A stretch of 64,000 nt of DNA from Tsuneonella amylolytica (GCF_003626915.1 NZ_CP032570.1:1612001-1676000); one strand, 5' to 3'; numbered from the stretch's first letter, positions 28,010 through 37,112 are shown. A program made the numbers and translations. The notes: generated by a model from the sequence alone, not told the origin.

Positions 28010-29932
28010 ATGACGACCCGCCCCGATACGCCCCTGCTCGACACCGTCGACACCCCCGCAGACCTCCGCAAGCTCAAGCCCGAGCAGCTTCGCCAGCTGT
28101 CCGACGAATTGCGCGCGGAGATGATCGACGCCGTCGGCAGCACCGGCGGGCACTTGGGCTCCGGTCTCGGCGTGGTCGAGCTGACGACCGCGATCCATTA
28201 TGTCTTCGACACGCCGACCGACAAGCTGGTGTGGGACGTCGGGCACCAGGCCTATCCGCACAAGATCCTGACCGGCCGTAGGGATCGCATCCGGACCCTG
28301 CGCCAGGGCGGCGGCCTGTCGGGCTTCACCAAGCGCAGCGAAAGCGAATACGATCCGTTCGGCGCGGCGCATTCCAGCACCTCGATTTCCGCTGCGCTCG
28401 GCTTCGCCATGGCGAACAAGCTGCAGGGTCGCCCGGGCAGGGGCATCGCGGTGATCGGGGACGGCGCGATGAGCGCCGGCATGGCCTACGAGGCGATGAA
28501 CAATGCCGAACAGGCGGGCAACCGGCTGGTGGTGATCCTCAACGACAACGACATGTCGATCGCGCCCCCGGTGGGCGGGCTCTCGGCCTATCTCGCGCGG
28601 ATGGTCTCGAGCAGCGAATATCTCGGCCTGCGCAGCCTCGCCTCGCGCCTGTCCAAGAAGCTCAGCCGCAAGGTGCACAACAGCCTGGAAAAGGCCGAAG
28701 AGTACGCGCGGGGAATGGTGACCGGCGGGACGATGTTCGAGGAACTGGGCTTCTACTACGTCGGCCCGATCGACGGGCACAACCTCGATCACCTCGTGCC
28801 GGTGCTGGAAAACGTGCGCGACAGCGAGCAGGGCCCGATCCTGGTCCACGTGGTGACCAAGAAGGGCAAGGGATACGCCCCGGCGGAGAACAGCGCCGAC
28901 AAGTACCACGGCGTGCAGAAGTTCGACGTCATCACCGGCGAACAGAAGAAGAGCGCGGGCGGGCCGCCGGCCTACCAGAACGTGTTCGGCGACACCCTCG
29001 CCAAGCTCGCCGAAACCGACCCGCGCATCTGCGCGATTACCGCCGCGATGCCGAGCGGGACGGGCGTCGACCGCTTCGCCAAGGCGCATCCCGACAAGGC
29101 GTTCGACGTCGGCATCGCCGAACAGCACGCGGTGACCTTCGCCGCCGGCCTCGCCGCGGAAGGCATGCGCCCGTTCTGCGCGATCTATTCGACCTTCCTC
29201 CAGCGCGCGTTCGACCAGGTGGTCCACGACGTGGCGATACAGAACCTGCCCGTCCGCTTCGCGATCGACCGCGCCGGTCTGGTCGGCGCGGACGGCGCGA
29301 CCCACGCAGGTTCGTTCGACGTGACCTATCTCGCGACGCTGCCCAACATGGTCGTGATGGCCGCGGCGGACGAGGCGGAGCTGGTTCACATGACCTATAC
29401 CGCCGCTTGCCATGACAGCGGCCCCATCGCCTTCCGTTACCCACGCGGGGGCGGCATCGGGATCGACCTGCCGGACACCCCACAGCTGCTCGAGATCGGC
29501 AAGGGCCGGGTGGTGCGCGAAGGGACGAAGGTGGCAATCCTGTCGCTCGGCACGCGCCTCGCCGAAGCGCTGAAGGCCGCGGACCAATTGGAGGCGAAGG
29601 GCCTGAGCACGACCGTCGCCGACCTGCGTTTCGCCAAGCCGCTCGACACCGACCTGATCGATCGCCTCATGCGCACTCACGAGGTCGTCGTGACCGTGGA
29701 GGAGGCCGCCATCGGCGGCCTCGGCGCGCACGTGCTGACGCATGCCAGCGATGAAGGGTTGCTGGATGGTGGCTTGAAGATCCGCACGATGCGCCTGCCC
29801 GACGTGTTCCAGGACCACGACGATCCGGCGAAGCAGTACGACGAAGCCGGTCTCAACGCCCCGCACATCGTCGATACGGTGCTGAAGGCGCTGCGCCACA
29901 ACTCGGCGGGTGTCGAGGAAGCGCGGGCGTGA
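28010..29932 (+). CDS. dxs: 1-deoxy-D-xylulose-5-phosphate synthase
   Basis: Thiamine-diphosphate enzyme that condenses pyruvate and glyceraldehyde-3-phosphate, the entry step of the MEP isoprenoid pathway (quinones, hopanoids, carotenoids). The 640-residue length is standard. Motifs: [35 protein letters not shown], the ThDP-binding [17 protein letters not shown], and in the C-terminal half [16 protein letters not shown] and [18 protein letters not shown] 28010 gives the family start; AGGGATGG lies upstream. The stop overlaps an AT-rich orphan gene by four bases (GTGA). Confidence 0.98.
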   Translation: MTTRPDTPLLDTVDTPADLRKLKPEQLRQLSDELRAEMIDAVGSTGGHLGSGLGVVELTTAIHYVFDTPTDKLVWDVGHQAYPHKILTGRRDRIRTLRQGGGLSGFTKRSESEYDPFGAAHSSTSISAALGFAMANKLQGRPGRGIAVIGDGAMSAGMAYEAMNNAEQAGNRLVVILNDNDMSIAPPVGGLSAYLARMVSSSEYLGLRSLASRLSKKLSRKVHNSLEKAEEYARGMVTGGTMFEELGFYYVGPIDGHNLDHLVPVLENVRDSEQGPILVHVVTKKGKGYAPAENSADKYHGVQKFDVITGEQKKSAGGPPAYQNVFGDTLAKLAETDPRICAITAAMPSGTGVDRFAKAHPDKAFDVGIAEQHAVTFAAGLAAEGMRPFCAIYSTFLQRAFDQVVHDVAIQNLPVRFAIDRAGLVGADGATHAGSFDVTYLATLPNMVVMAAADEAELVHMTYTAACHDSGPIAFRYPRGGGIGIDLPDTPQLLEIGKGRVVREGTKVAILSLGTRLAEALKAADQLEAKGLSTTVADLRFAKPLDTDLIDRLMRTHEVVVTVEEAAIGGLGAHVLTHASDEGLLDGGLKIRTMRLPDVFQDHDDPAKQYDEAGLNAPHIVDTVLKALRHNSAGVEEARA

Positions 29933-30240
29933 TCCCTACCGAAGAAGTGACAAGCGACATATCTGAAGGCGGGGTCGCCTTGGGCTTTTTTTGTGTATGG
30001 CTGTTGGGCGTTTCAACTGTCGGCATGTTACCTTGGTTCAAGTTTTGGCACGGTATTGCAGCAATTGTCGTTTATGCAGCCGCCTCGCTGATTTTTGTGC
30101 CAATATCTGGCTGGATTTGGAGCTATGCCTTGCGCCGGCAAGTCGGCCGAAGTTCGCTCAAAATTGTTTTTTGGCCGGTTTACTTATTAATGGGTATTTT
30201 CGTCTCTTTTTTCATATTAGTCGCTAGGTTAGCGAAGTAA
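29929..30240 (+). CDS. Small membrane protein in an AT-rich patch, function unknown
   Basis: A 103-residue protein with three predicted membrane segments, near residues 17-36, 42-64 and 78-98, and a basic loop ([10 protein letters not shown]) before the last. It begins at the GTG overlapping the dxs stop. Hand count gives about 47% GC over 29941-30240, far below the high-GC genes on both sides, and codon choice is visibly different (ATT, TTT, TTA used freely). I recognise no family. It is probably a recent acquisition or fast-evolving orphan; expression could ride on dxs by coupling. Confidence 0.55.
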   Translation: MIPTEEVTSDISEGGVALGFFCVWLLGVSTVGMLPWFKFWHGIAAIVVYAAASLIFVPISGWIWSYALRRQVGRSSLKIVFWPVYLLMGIFVSFFILVARLAK

Positions 30241-30304
30241 GCTCGTTATTATTTGGGAGATAATTGCGAATCTAAATAGTGGGCTGACCGACTTTTCAGG
30301 AGTA

Positions 30305-30424
30305 ATGCGTGTTAAAGTCGGATTGATATCTTTGACGAACAAGAATTACCTAATTTGCCCGATTGCTCTTAAGTATCGTATTCAAGATTTTAGTGATGGG
30401 ATAGGTATTTATTCGGAAGCCTAG
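30305..30424 (+). CDS. Possible 39-residue small ORF in the AT-rich patch
   Basis: Reads MRVKVGLISLTNKNYLICPI and onward for 39 codons to a TAG at 30422-30424. AGGAG sits just before the ATG (2-base spacing, tighter than usual). The surrounding 180 bases are about 38% GC by hand count. The stop overlaps the convergent NnrU gene end by four bases. With no recognisable family and short length, it may be a decayed fragment of a longer transferred gene rather than a working one. Confidence 0.25.
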   Translation: MRVKVGLISLTNKNYLICPIALKYRIQDFSDGIGIYSEA

Positions 30425-31101
30425 TCAGTCCACCGCCACATTCCTGCCGGGACGCCCGCCGCGCCGATATGCGCCCAGGTGATCGCGAGCCACAGGACCG
30501 TCGCCACCAGCCACAGCATGGCGCCCGCTTGAGGCAGCGCGGAGAGGCGGGGCCAGTAGCTGGTCCTGGCTTCCCAATCGGTCCACGCCGGGCCCATCAG
30601 CCGCTCCTTCTTGCGATCCTGCAGCCGCGCTCCGACGAGCGCGAGGACGAGTATCGCGGCCGCGACGATGGTCGTCCGCACGCTCCATTCGATGGAGAGG
30701 TGGGAAACGGCCCACAGCGCGAAGCCCCACATCATCGGGTGCCGGGTGACGCGAAACACGCCGTGCGGCTCCTGTGCCGCCAGCTTGTTCGCGCCGGGAG
30801 CGGGCAGCGCAGGGTTGCCCCGCAGCGAGCCGAGGAAGAGAAGCAGCGCGGGGAGCGTCAGCACGGTCGCGACGGCCCAGCCGATGTCTCCGCTGTTCGC
30901 GCCGAGATCGGCCGGCGGCGCGGCGCGGAAGGCGAGCACCATCCACCCGAACGTGGCGAAGGCGACCAGCGAATAGACGAGCAGGAAGCCCTTCTCGCCC
31001 GCCACGCGCACGAGCGGCGCGCGCAAGGGGTGCGACAGGGCGAAATGCGTGCCGACGAACGCGATGCTGGCGGCGATCAGCGACTGAAGGGCGGGGTCCA
31101 T
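30421..31101 (-). CDS. NnrU family membrane protein
   Basis: A 226-residue integral membrane protein of the NnrU family, first linked to nitrite/nitric-oxide reduction gene clusters and related in fold to isoprenylcysteine methyltransferase-like proteins. About six hydrophobic segments are visible; the signature HGVFRVTRHPMMWGFALWA lies near residue 115-133 and FALSHPLRAPLVR near residue 25. No denitrification genes are in the window, so its job here is unclear. ATG 31101 has GGGAG 8 bases upstream; an ATG at 31116 is an alternative inside the upstream palindrome. Confidence 0.85.
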   Translation of the reverse strand: MDPALQSLIAASIAFVGTHFALSHPLRAPLVRVAGEKGFLLVYSLVAFATFGWMVLAFRAAPPADLGANSGDIGWAVATVLTLPALLLFLGSLRGNPALPAPGANKLAAQEPHGVFRVTRHPMMWGFALWAVSHLSIEWSVRTTIVAAAILVLALVGARLQDRKKERLMGPAWTDWEARTSYWPRLSALPQAGAMLWLVATVLWLAITWAHIGAAGVPAGMWRWTD

Positions 31102-31112
31102 CCCGAGCACTC

Positions 31113-31135
31113 CCATGTCAACAGTGTCAACATGG
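31113..31135. promoter_or_regulatory. Candidate operator/promoter element before nnrU-like gene
   Basis: A 23-base symmetrical element has outer arms CCATGT/ACATGG and inner ACA/TGT around a central G; only the two CA/CA steps break the symmetry. It can also be read as two direct copies of TGTCAACA one base apart, which on the minus strand give two TTGACA -35-like boxes. It lies 12-34 bases before the ATG at 31101. A dimeric regulator site or a repressed promoter are both possible. Confidence 0.4.
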
Positions 31136-31168
31136 GTAGCGCAGCGCAACCGGAATGCAAGCCCGGTG

Positions 31169-31684
31169 CTACTCCGGCTCGCCGATGCCCAGAAGTCGCA
31201 CGGTGAACAGCAGCGTCGCGCCGCCGGGGATCGGTCCCTTGCCCTTCATGCCGTAGGCCAGCGGTGCGGGGGCGGCGATCTCGATCGTGTCGCCGACGCC
31301 CATCTCGGGGATCGCCAACTGCCATGCGGGGATCAGCTTGCCGAGCGGGAAAGTGGCCGGACCGCGCCCTTCGGAACTGTCGAACTGCGTCCCGTCGGTG
31401 AAGGTGCCGGTGTAATCGACCGTGACGATGTCGGCAGGCGTCGGATGCCGCCCCGACCCGTCGCCCGCCACGCGCCGCCAGAGGAGCCCGCCCTCCATCG
31501 TCTGCCAGCCGGGCTCGGCCGCCCGTGAGGCGAGGGCAGCCTGCTGGGCGCTGACCCACGCCATGTCCTGGCTGCGGTCGGGCGGGCCGGACGGCGACTG
31601 CGCCACCGCGGCCACCCCGATGAGCAGGGCCGCGCCGAACGCGAGCGTGGCGAACCGGTCGCCGGTCGGGAAACGCTTGCTCAC
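31169..31684 (-). CDS. FKBP-type peptidyl-prolyl cis-trans isomerase, exported
   Basis: A 171-residue protein with an N-terminal signal anchor or signal peptide (SKRFPTGDRFATLAFGAALLIGV) and a C-terminal FKBP domain (VTVDYTGTFTDGTQFDSS, GVGDTIEIAAPAPLAYG, GATLLFTVRLLGI). It would catalyse proline isomerisation during periplasmic protein folding. GTG 31684 has AGAGG 7 bases upstream; ATG 31720, overlapping the preceding amidohydrolase stop, is an alternative adding 12 residues. It is the last gene of the minus-strand set with two exported amidohydrolases. Confidence 0.88.
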   Translation of the reverse strand: MSKRFPTGDRFATLAFGAALLIGVAAVAQSPSGPPDRSQDMAWVSAQQAALASRAAEPGWQTMEGGLLWRRVAGDGSGRHPTPADIVTVDYTGTFTDGTQFDSSEGRGPATFPLGKLIPAWQLAIPEMGVGDTIEIAAPAPLAYGMKGKGPIPGGATLLFTVRLLGIGEPE

Positions 31685-31709
31685 CGCCCGCCTCTCGTCA
31701 ACCTGCCCC

Positions 31710-33083
31710 TCACCAGTCATAGGCCTTGGGCTGGTCGCGATCGTCGAGATCGCGGTAGCGGTCGCGCAAGCGGGTCCGGTGATCGACCCGCGGTTGCTCG
31801 ACGCCGTCGATGAAGATGCGCTCGGGCGCGCTCGCCAGTTCGAGCGGATCCCCGTCCCACACCACGAGATCACCGGCGGCGCCCGGGGCCAGCACGCCCA
31901 TCCGCCCGCCATAACCGGCGATGTCCGCCGGAACCGAACTGATCGCGGCGAAGGCCTTGCCCCAGCTCAGCCCGCTTGCGCCTGGCACCTTGGTCAGCGC
32001 GACGAGGTTGCCGGCGAACTGGGTGAGGTTGGCCGGCTGGTCGCCGGTCGTGCCCGCAAGGCCGCCCAATGCGACCTCGACCCCGGCGGCGACCATGCGT
32101 CCGACGTTGCTCTGGGTCGCGGCGAGCTGTTCGAAGCTTGCGGGAAGGTCGTTGAGCGGCTGGGCGATCACCGGTACTCCGGCGGCGGCCAGCTCGCTCG
32201 CCACCCGCCAGCCTTCGCTCGCACCGACGATGACCATCTTCAGCCGCGGAAACTCGCGCTTGAGGGCGAGGACCGAGAGGATGTCCGACGCGCGCTCGAC
32301 GTTGACGTAGAGCGTCTGCGTGCCGTTCACGACCGGTACCAGCGCGGCCGCATCGAACCGGTTCAGCAGCACGTCCTCGCGCGCGGTGGTGTTGTCGACG
32401 AGGCGGGGATCGATCGGAATATCGTCACCGGTCTGGACGGGGGCGGGTCGGCCGCCCCCGCTGATCCGTGCATCGCTGCCGTACTGCCGCGCCTCGCGCA
32501 GGGCATTGCGGAACAGGGCGTGCGCACTCGTGCGGCTGCCGCCCGCGAGCCGCGCTCCTCCCTCGCCGAGAGTGACGAGCTGGAATGCGCGCGGGCGCAC
32601 GACCATGCGGTTGTCCGCGCCGAGATCGACGACCGCGCCCTGCCCGCCGAAGATCGTGCTCGACGGTGCGCCGAACACGCTGGCGCGGGTGATCCCGGCG
32701 TTGCGCGCGACGGCGACGTGCTGCGAGGCGGGGTTGAGCGCGGGCACCACGTCCAGCGCAGCGCCGAACGGCGAATTGCGCGCTCCGATGTCGTTCGATT
32801 CCTGCACCCCGCCCGCATCGAACAGGCCGAGGTTGGTCATCGCCGCGAAGACACCGGGGGTCACCCACTTGCCGGTGCCGTCGACCGCCTGCATTCCGGC
32901 GGGAATCGCCACCCCGCGCCCGGCGGCGACGACCTTGCCGGCGCGCACGACGACCGTCGCGCCGTCCTGCGGCTCGCTGCCGTCGCCGGTCGCGACGGTG
33001 GCGTTGGTGATGGCGAAGTCCTGCGCCATCGCCGGGGCGGACAGCGCAAGCAGCGCCGCGCCTAGAAGCAAACGCACGCTCAT
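31710..33083 (-). CDS. Exported amidohydrolase-family protein lacking the metal-site HxH
   Basis: A 457-residue periplasmic protein: signal peptide 1-20 (cleavage after AMA), then the amidohydrolase composite fold (FAITNATVATGDG, KVVAAGRGVAIPAG, and late GAAGDLVVWDGDPLE). Where its neighbour has GVIDIHSHLG, this one reads GVFAAMTNLG, so the two metal-binding His are Met82 and Asn84. Other His-rich metal positions are also not obvious. It is probably a pseudo-enzyme, perhaps a partner of the intact paralogue whose stop codon overlaps its start (ATGA). Length and frame are intact, arguing against decay. Confidence 0.87.
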   Translation of the reverse strand: MSVRLLLGAALLALSAPAMAQDFAITNATVATGDGSEPQDGATVVVRAGKVVAAGRGVAIPAGMQAVDGTGKWVTPGVFAAMTNLGLFDAGGVQESNDIGARNSPFGAALDVVPALNPASQHVAVARNAGITRASVFGAPSSTIFGGQGAVVDLGADNRMVVRPRAFQLVTLGEGGARLAGGSRTSAHALFRNALREARQYGSDARISGGGRPAPVQTGDDIPIDPRLVDNTTAREDVLLNRFDAAALVPVVNGTQTLYVNVERASDILSVLALKREFPRLKMVIVGASEGWRVASELAAAGVPVIAQPLNDLPASFEQLAATQSNVGRMVAAGVEVALGGLAGTTGDQPANLTQFAGNLVALTKVPGASGLSWGKAFAAISSVPADIAGYGGRMGVLAPGAAGDLVVWDGDPLELASAPERIFIDGVEQPRVDHRTRLRDRYRDLDDRDQPKAYDW

Positions 33084-34450
33084 TTCACGTCTCCTTCACC
33101 GGGCTGGCCGAGTTCGAAATCGCTGACCGGGCGGCGCTTGGGATCGTTGGCGTCGAACATCAGCGCGCCGTCGACCCAGACCTTTTCCGGCCGGGTGTAG
33201 ACCGACAACGGATCGCCGTTCCACAGCACCACGTCGGCCATCTTGCCCGGCGCGAGGCTGCCGGTCACGTCGGCGATGCCCATCGCGGTGGCGGCGTTAA
33301 GGGTGATCCAGCGGATGACGTCGGCATCGGAAATCTGGATGCCGCTGCGCCGGCCGGCGGCCTGTGCCTTGGCCGCTTCCTGGTTCAGCCGCTGGATGCC
33401 GTTCTCGTCGTCCGAGTGGATGACGACGCACGCGCCGGCATTGTGGATGAAGGCGGCGTTTTCGGGAATGCCGTCGTAGCTTTCCATCTTGAAGCCGTAC
33501 CAGTCGGCCCAGACCGCGCTGCACACGCCATTTTCGCGCAAAAGATCGGCGATCTTGTAGCTTTCGACCGCGTGATGGAAGGCGGCGACCTTGTAGCCCA
33601 TTTCCTTGGCCATATCGAGGACGATGGCCATCTCGTCGGCGCGGTAGCAGTGGTTCTGGATGCGGATGTCGCCGGCCAGCACGCCCTTCAGCGTCTCGGT
33701 GGCGAGGTTGCGCTTCTTGCCGTCGTCGGCCTTGGCGTTGAGCCAAGTCTGCCGGTTGACCGCCAGGTTGCCCATCCGGGTGGAGGGCATGCGGCCCTTG
33801 CTGCCGTAGACCCGCTTGGGGTTCTCGCCGCAGGCCATCTTCATGCTGTAGGGCGCGCCGGGGAATTTCATTCCCTGCATCGTGCGGCTCGGCACGTTCT
33901 TCAGCGTCACCGCGCGGCCGCCCATGAGGTTCGCCGAACCGGGCAGTATCTGCAGGGCCGTGACCCCGCCGTTGGCGAGGGCGCGGGTGAACCCCGGGTC
34001 CTGCGGCCAGACCGAATGTTCGGCCCAGACCTCGGGTGTGGTCGGGCTCGTCGCCTCGTTGCCGTCTGAATGCGCCTCGACCGAGGGGGTGGGATAGTCG
34101 CCGAGGTGCGAGTGGATGTCGATGACGCCCGGCGTCACGTATTTTCCGGTACCGTCGATGCGGGTGTAGCCCGCCGGTATGGCGAGGTCCGCGGCGCCGA
34201 TGCCCACGACCTTGCCGTCGGCGAACAGGACCGTGCCGTTCTCGATCCGCCCGCCGGCCCCGTCGTAGACCGTCGCCCCGACCAGCGCGGTCGGTGTGCC
34301 GGGATAGGGGCGGTAGGTGGACGGGTACGGATTGGCGTCGACGGCAGCGGGCGTGCTGCTCGCGCTTTTCGTGTCGCTTCCGGGTGTGGCGGCGCAGGCG
34401 GCCAGGGCGAGAGCGCTCGCGGCGGCGAGCGCGGTGCGAATAGTGGTCAT
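33080..34450 (-). CDS. Exported amidohydrolase (lipoprotein), intact metal site
   Basis: A 456-residue amidohydrolase of the D-aminoacylase/dihydroorotase-like superfamily. The N terminus has a lipoprotein signal with lipobox L-A-A-C (Cys19). The metal motif DIHSHLGDY gives His113/His115; later RIQNHCYRADEM, AFHHAVESYKIAD and VVIHSDDENG supply further metal and catalytic His/Asp. Substrate is unknown; relatives cleave N-acyl amino acids or dipeptides. ATG 34450 has GGGGGA upstream. It is followed without a gap by the metal-less paralogue and preceded by a POT peptide transporter, consistent with peptide use. Confidence 0.9.
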   Translation of the reverse strand: MTTIRTALAAASALALAACAATPGSDTKSASSTPAAVDANPYPSTYRPYPGTPTALVGATVYDGAGGRIENGTVLFADGKVVGIGAADLAIPAGYTRIDGTGKYVTPGVIDIHSHLGDYPTPSVEAHSDGNEATSPTTPEVWAEHSVWPQDPGFTRALANGGVTALQILPGSANLMGGRAVTLKNVPSRTMQGMKFPGAPYSMKMACGENPKRVYGSKGRMPSTRMGNLAVNRQTWLNAKADDGKKRNLATETLKGVLAGDIRIQNHCYRADEMAIVLDMAKEMGYKVAAFHHAVESYKIADLLRENGVCSAVWADWYGFKMESYDGIPENAAFIHNAGACVVIHSDDENGIQRLNQEAAKAQAAGRRSGIQISDADVIRWITLNAATAMGIADVTGSLAPGKMADVVLWNGDPLSVYTRPEKVWVDGALMFDANDPKRRPVSDFELGQPGEGDVK

Positions 34451-34465
34451 CGATCCCCCATGGAA

Positions 34466-34494
34466 GAAGGGCGCGGCCCCCGGCCGCGCCCTTC
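34466..34494 (-). terminator. Strong hairpin between POT transporter and amidohydrolase genes
   Basis: Perfect 13-base stem (arms GAAGGGCGCGGCC and its complement, loop CCC) located 10 bases after the POT transporter stop on the minus strand. No U-run follows, so it may act as a partial terminator or as an mRNA-stabilising 3' stem separating transporter and enzyme expression levels rather than as a full intrinsic terminator. Confidence 0.6.
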
Positions 34495-34503
34495 GCTGTC
34501 GGT

Positions 34504-36084
34504 TCAGTTCGGGCGGGTTGCCGGGTGAACCCCGGCTTCCTGCGATTCGAGGCCCGCGCCCGCCTGGCCTTCCAGGTCGTCGCCGACATTGTCGTCGCGC
34601 AGGGTGTCGAGGTGCATCAGCTTCTTTATCAGCGGGCTGATGACGAGGACGGCGACACCGACGCCCACCGCGACCCAGCCGACGGTCGAGTAGACGCCGA
34701 GCACCACTTCCTTGCCCGCTTCCTCGCCCACGCCTTCCGCGCCGGTGGCCGACGCGATGAGGCCGGCGGCGAAGTTGCCGGTGGCCGACGCGAAGAACCA
34801 CACGCCCATGATCAGCGACGCCATGTGCGCCGGCGCAAGGCGGTTCATCGCCGAAAGGCCAACGGGGCTGAGGCAGAGTTCGCCCGTCGTGTGGAGCAGG
34901 TAGATGAGGAAGATGTAGATCACCGGGGTCGGCACGTCGACGCCGACCGAGGCTGCACCCCAGACCAGCACGAGGAAGCCGAGACCGACCTGCACGATGC
35001 CGAGGCCGAACTTGAACGGCGTCGACGGCTCCAGGCCCTTGCGCCCGAGCACCGTCCATAGGGTCGCGAAGACCGGGGCGAGCAGGATGATGTAGATCGC
35101 GTTGACCGACTGGAACACCGATGCCGGCACCCCGCCGCGGTCGACGTGGCGATCGGTGAACAGGTTGAGACTGGAGCCTGCCTGTTCGAACAGCGCCCAG
35201 AAGATGATCGAGGTGATGATCAGGAACAGCGCGGCGAAGATGCGATCGCGCTCTTCGGGTGCGAGCTTGGTGACGGCGACGAAGATCACGTAGGCGACTA
35301 GTAATCCGCCGAACACGCCGAGCAGGGTGCCGACGACGGCCTGGTTCTGCACCAGGACCCAGCACAGCGCGACGAGGCCGACGCCGATGGCGTACATCGT
35401 CCATTCGCGTCCCTTGGCGAGCGGCGCGGGCGGCTCGCCCCGGCCGAGCAACAGGCCGCGGCCGACAACGAACACGATGAGGCCGGCCAGCATGCCGATA
35501 CCGGCGAGGCCGAAGCCGTAGGCCCAGCCGTAGGTTTCGCCGATGTAGCCGCAGAGCAGCGAACCGAGTGCGGCGCCGAGGTTAATGCCCATGTAGAAGA
35601 TGGTGTAAGCACCGTCGCGGCGCACGTCGGTGCGCGGATAGAGCTGGCCGACGATCACCGAGATGTTCGCCTTGAGGAAGCCCGAACCCACGATGATGAG
35701 GGCAAGGGCGAGCCAAAAGACGTTGATCATCGGGTTGCCGGTGTGACCGACCGCCGCTTCGCCTTCGAACGCCATGAACAGGTGGCCGAGCGTCAGCAGT
35801 ACCGCACCGAACTGCACCGCCTTGCGCTGACCGAGATAACGGTCGGCGAGATAGCCGCCGACGACCGGAGTAATATATACGAGCGCGGTGTACGCGCCGT
35901 AGATTACGCCGGCTTCGGCATCGGAAAAGAGCCAGTGCTTGGTCAGGTAGAAGATCAGCAGCGCCCGCATGCCGTAGTAGGAGAACCGCTCCCACATCTC
36001 GGCGAAGAAGAGCATAAACAGGCCCTTCGGATGCCCCAGGAAGGTGCCGGCGCTGTCGCCGTGCGGTAGCTGTGCTGATGCCAT
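34504..36084 (-). CDS. POT/PTR family proton-dependent peptide transporter
   Basis: A 526-residue inner-membrane MFS-type transporter for di- and tripeptides driven by protons. The diagnostic ExxERFSYYGMRALL motif lies at the end of the N-terminal leader (residues ~29-45), followed by VGGYLADRYLGQRKAV and the second family signature FYMGINLGAALGSLLCG. About 14 hydrophobic segments are readable. ATG 36084 is preferred over an in-frame start at 36144. It lies upstream of two exported amidohydrolases and divergent from a GntR regulator. Confidence 0.94.
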   Translation of the reverse strand: MASAQLPHGDSAGTFLGHPKGLFMLFFAEMWERFSYYGMRALLIFYLTKHWLFSDAEAGVIYGAYTALVYITPVVGGYLADRYLGQRKAVQFGAVLLTLGHLFMAFEGEAAVGHTGNPMINVFWLALALIIVGSGFLKANISVIVGQLYPRTDVRRDGAYTIFYMGINLGAALGSLLCGYIGETYGWAYGFGLAGIGMLAGLIVFVVGRGLLLGRGEPPAPLAKGREWTMYAIGVGLVALCWVLVQNQAVVGTLLGVFGGLLVAYVIFVAVTKLAPEERDRIFAALFLIITSIIFWALFEQAGSSLNLFTDRHVDRGGVPASVFQSVNAIYIILLAPVFATLWTVLGRKGLEPSTPFKFGLGIVQVGLGFLVLVWGAASVGVDVPTPVIYIFLIYLLHTTGELCLSPVGLSAMNRLAPAHMASLIMGVWFFASATGNFAAGLIASATGAEGVGEEAGKEVVLGVYSTVGWVAVGVGVAVLVISPLIKKLMHLDTLRDDNVGDDLEGQAGAGLESQEAGVHPATRPN

Positions 36085-36121
36085 GCGACTGAATGTCCCT
36101 CGTTTGGTCGCGGCCGTCCCC

Positions 36122-36137
36122 CCAATAAGCGTATTGG
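36122..36137. promoter_or_regulatory. Candidate operator between POT transporter and gntR
   Basis: Inverted repeat CCAATA - 4 bases - TATTGG, 38-53 bases upstream of the POT transporter start in the divergent intergenic region. Its AT content and symmetry stand out in the local sequence. It could be the site for the neighbouring YtrA-like GntR repressor, but this is placement-based inference. Confidence 0.35.
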
Positions 36138-36315
36138 CGGCCAATCAAGCGGCGCACCCTAGCGGCGAACGCGCGCATGTGAAGCCATTGTTTCAATCGC
36201 AACCGGCTGAACCGGGGATGACCGCGAGTAAGGGGACGCGCCCGCCGGAACGCCTCGCGGAACTTGACGCGCACCGCTGTATTATGTCACTGACGCAGTC
36301 TATCAGGAACTCCGC

Positions 36316-36657
36316 ATGACCCGTGAAAGCCGCCCCGTTTATCTCCGCCTGCGCGACATCGTCGCCGCGGCGATCATCGAGGGGCGCTATCGCGAAGGGG
36401 AAATGCTGCCGTCGGTTCGCGCCTTCGCCGCCGAACAGGGCGCCAATCCGCTGACCGTCGCCAAGGCGTACCAGCAATTCCAGACCGACGGGCTGGTCGA
36501 GGTCCAGCGCGGGGTCGGCATGTACGTCGCCCCCGGGGCCGCCGACAAGCTGCGCCGGACCGAGCGGCAGCGTTTCGTGGACGAGGAATGGCCGACCATT
36601 CGCGCCCGCATCGACCGGCTCGGCATCGACCTCGACGATCTGCTCGCGCGGACCTGA
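36316..36657 (+). CDS. GntR family regulator, YtrA-like (no effector domain)
   Basis: A 113-residue regulator consisting of a GntR winged helix (residues ~8-75: PVYLRLRDIVAAAIIEGRY, LPSVRAFAAEQGANPLTVAKAYQQF, GLVEVQRGVGMYV) and only a short helical tail. That size is typical of the YtrA subfamily, which often regulates neighbouring transporters. The adjacent divergent POT transporter is the obvious candidate target. Confidence 0.93.
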   Translation: MTRESRPVYLRLRDIVAAAIIEGRYREGEMLPSVRAFAAEQGANPLTVAKAYQQFQTDGLVEVQRGVGMYVAPGAADKLRRTERQRFVDEEWPTIRARIDRLGIDLDDLLART

Positions 36658-36770
36658 CGGCGTTCGATCCGCAATTGCGCTCGCCCGCCCTGTCTGGCAG
36701 GTGAAACACAGGTAATCCCAACCGGGCTGGTCGTGCCCGCATCACCGAATACGCATGAGAAAGGTGCGCG

Positions 36771-37052
36771 ATGATCAGGTCCGAACTGCTGCAGGCCCTC
36801 GCGAAGGACAATCCCGAACTGCGCACCGACGAGGTGGAGCAGGTGGTGGACATCTTCTTCGACGAGATCGGCAGTCGCCTTGCCGAAGGCGGCAGGGTCG
36901 AACTGCGCGGGTTCGGCGCCTTCTCCACCCGCGAGCGTGAGGCGCGCAAGGGCCGAAACCCGCGCACCGGCGAGGCGGTCGACGTGCCGGCCAAGAAGGT
37001 GCCCTACTTCAAGCCCGGCAAGGAAATGCGCCGGATGCTCAACGAGGATTGA
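36771..37052 (+). CDS. ihfB: Integration host factor beta subunit
   Basis: A 93-residue HU/IHF-family DNA-bending protein. It begins [17 protein letters not shown] and carries the beta-arm [28 protein letters not shown], with the Pro at the tip that intercalates into DNA. Features match IHF-beta more than HU. It would shape the nucleoid and help recombination and promoter architecture together with IHF-alpha, which is not in this window. A GAGAAAGGTG stretch precedes ATG 36771. Confidence 0.92.
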   Translation: MIRSELLQALAKDNPELRTDEVEQVVDIFFDEIGSRLAEGGRVELRGFGAFSTREREARKGRNPRTGEAVDVPAKKVPYFKPGKEMRRMLNED

Positions 37053-37112
37053 GCGACCGCGACCTGAAGAAATTGCCGTGATGCCCGACGCGCGCTAGCA
37101 GGCGCGCGGATT

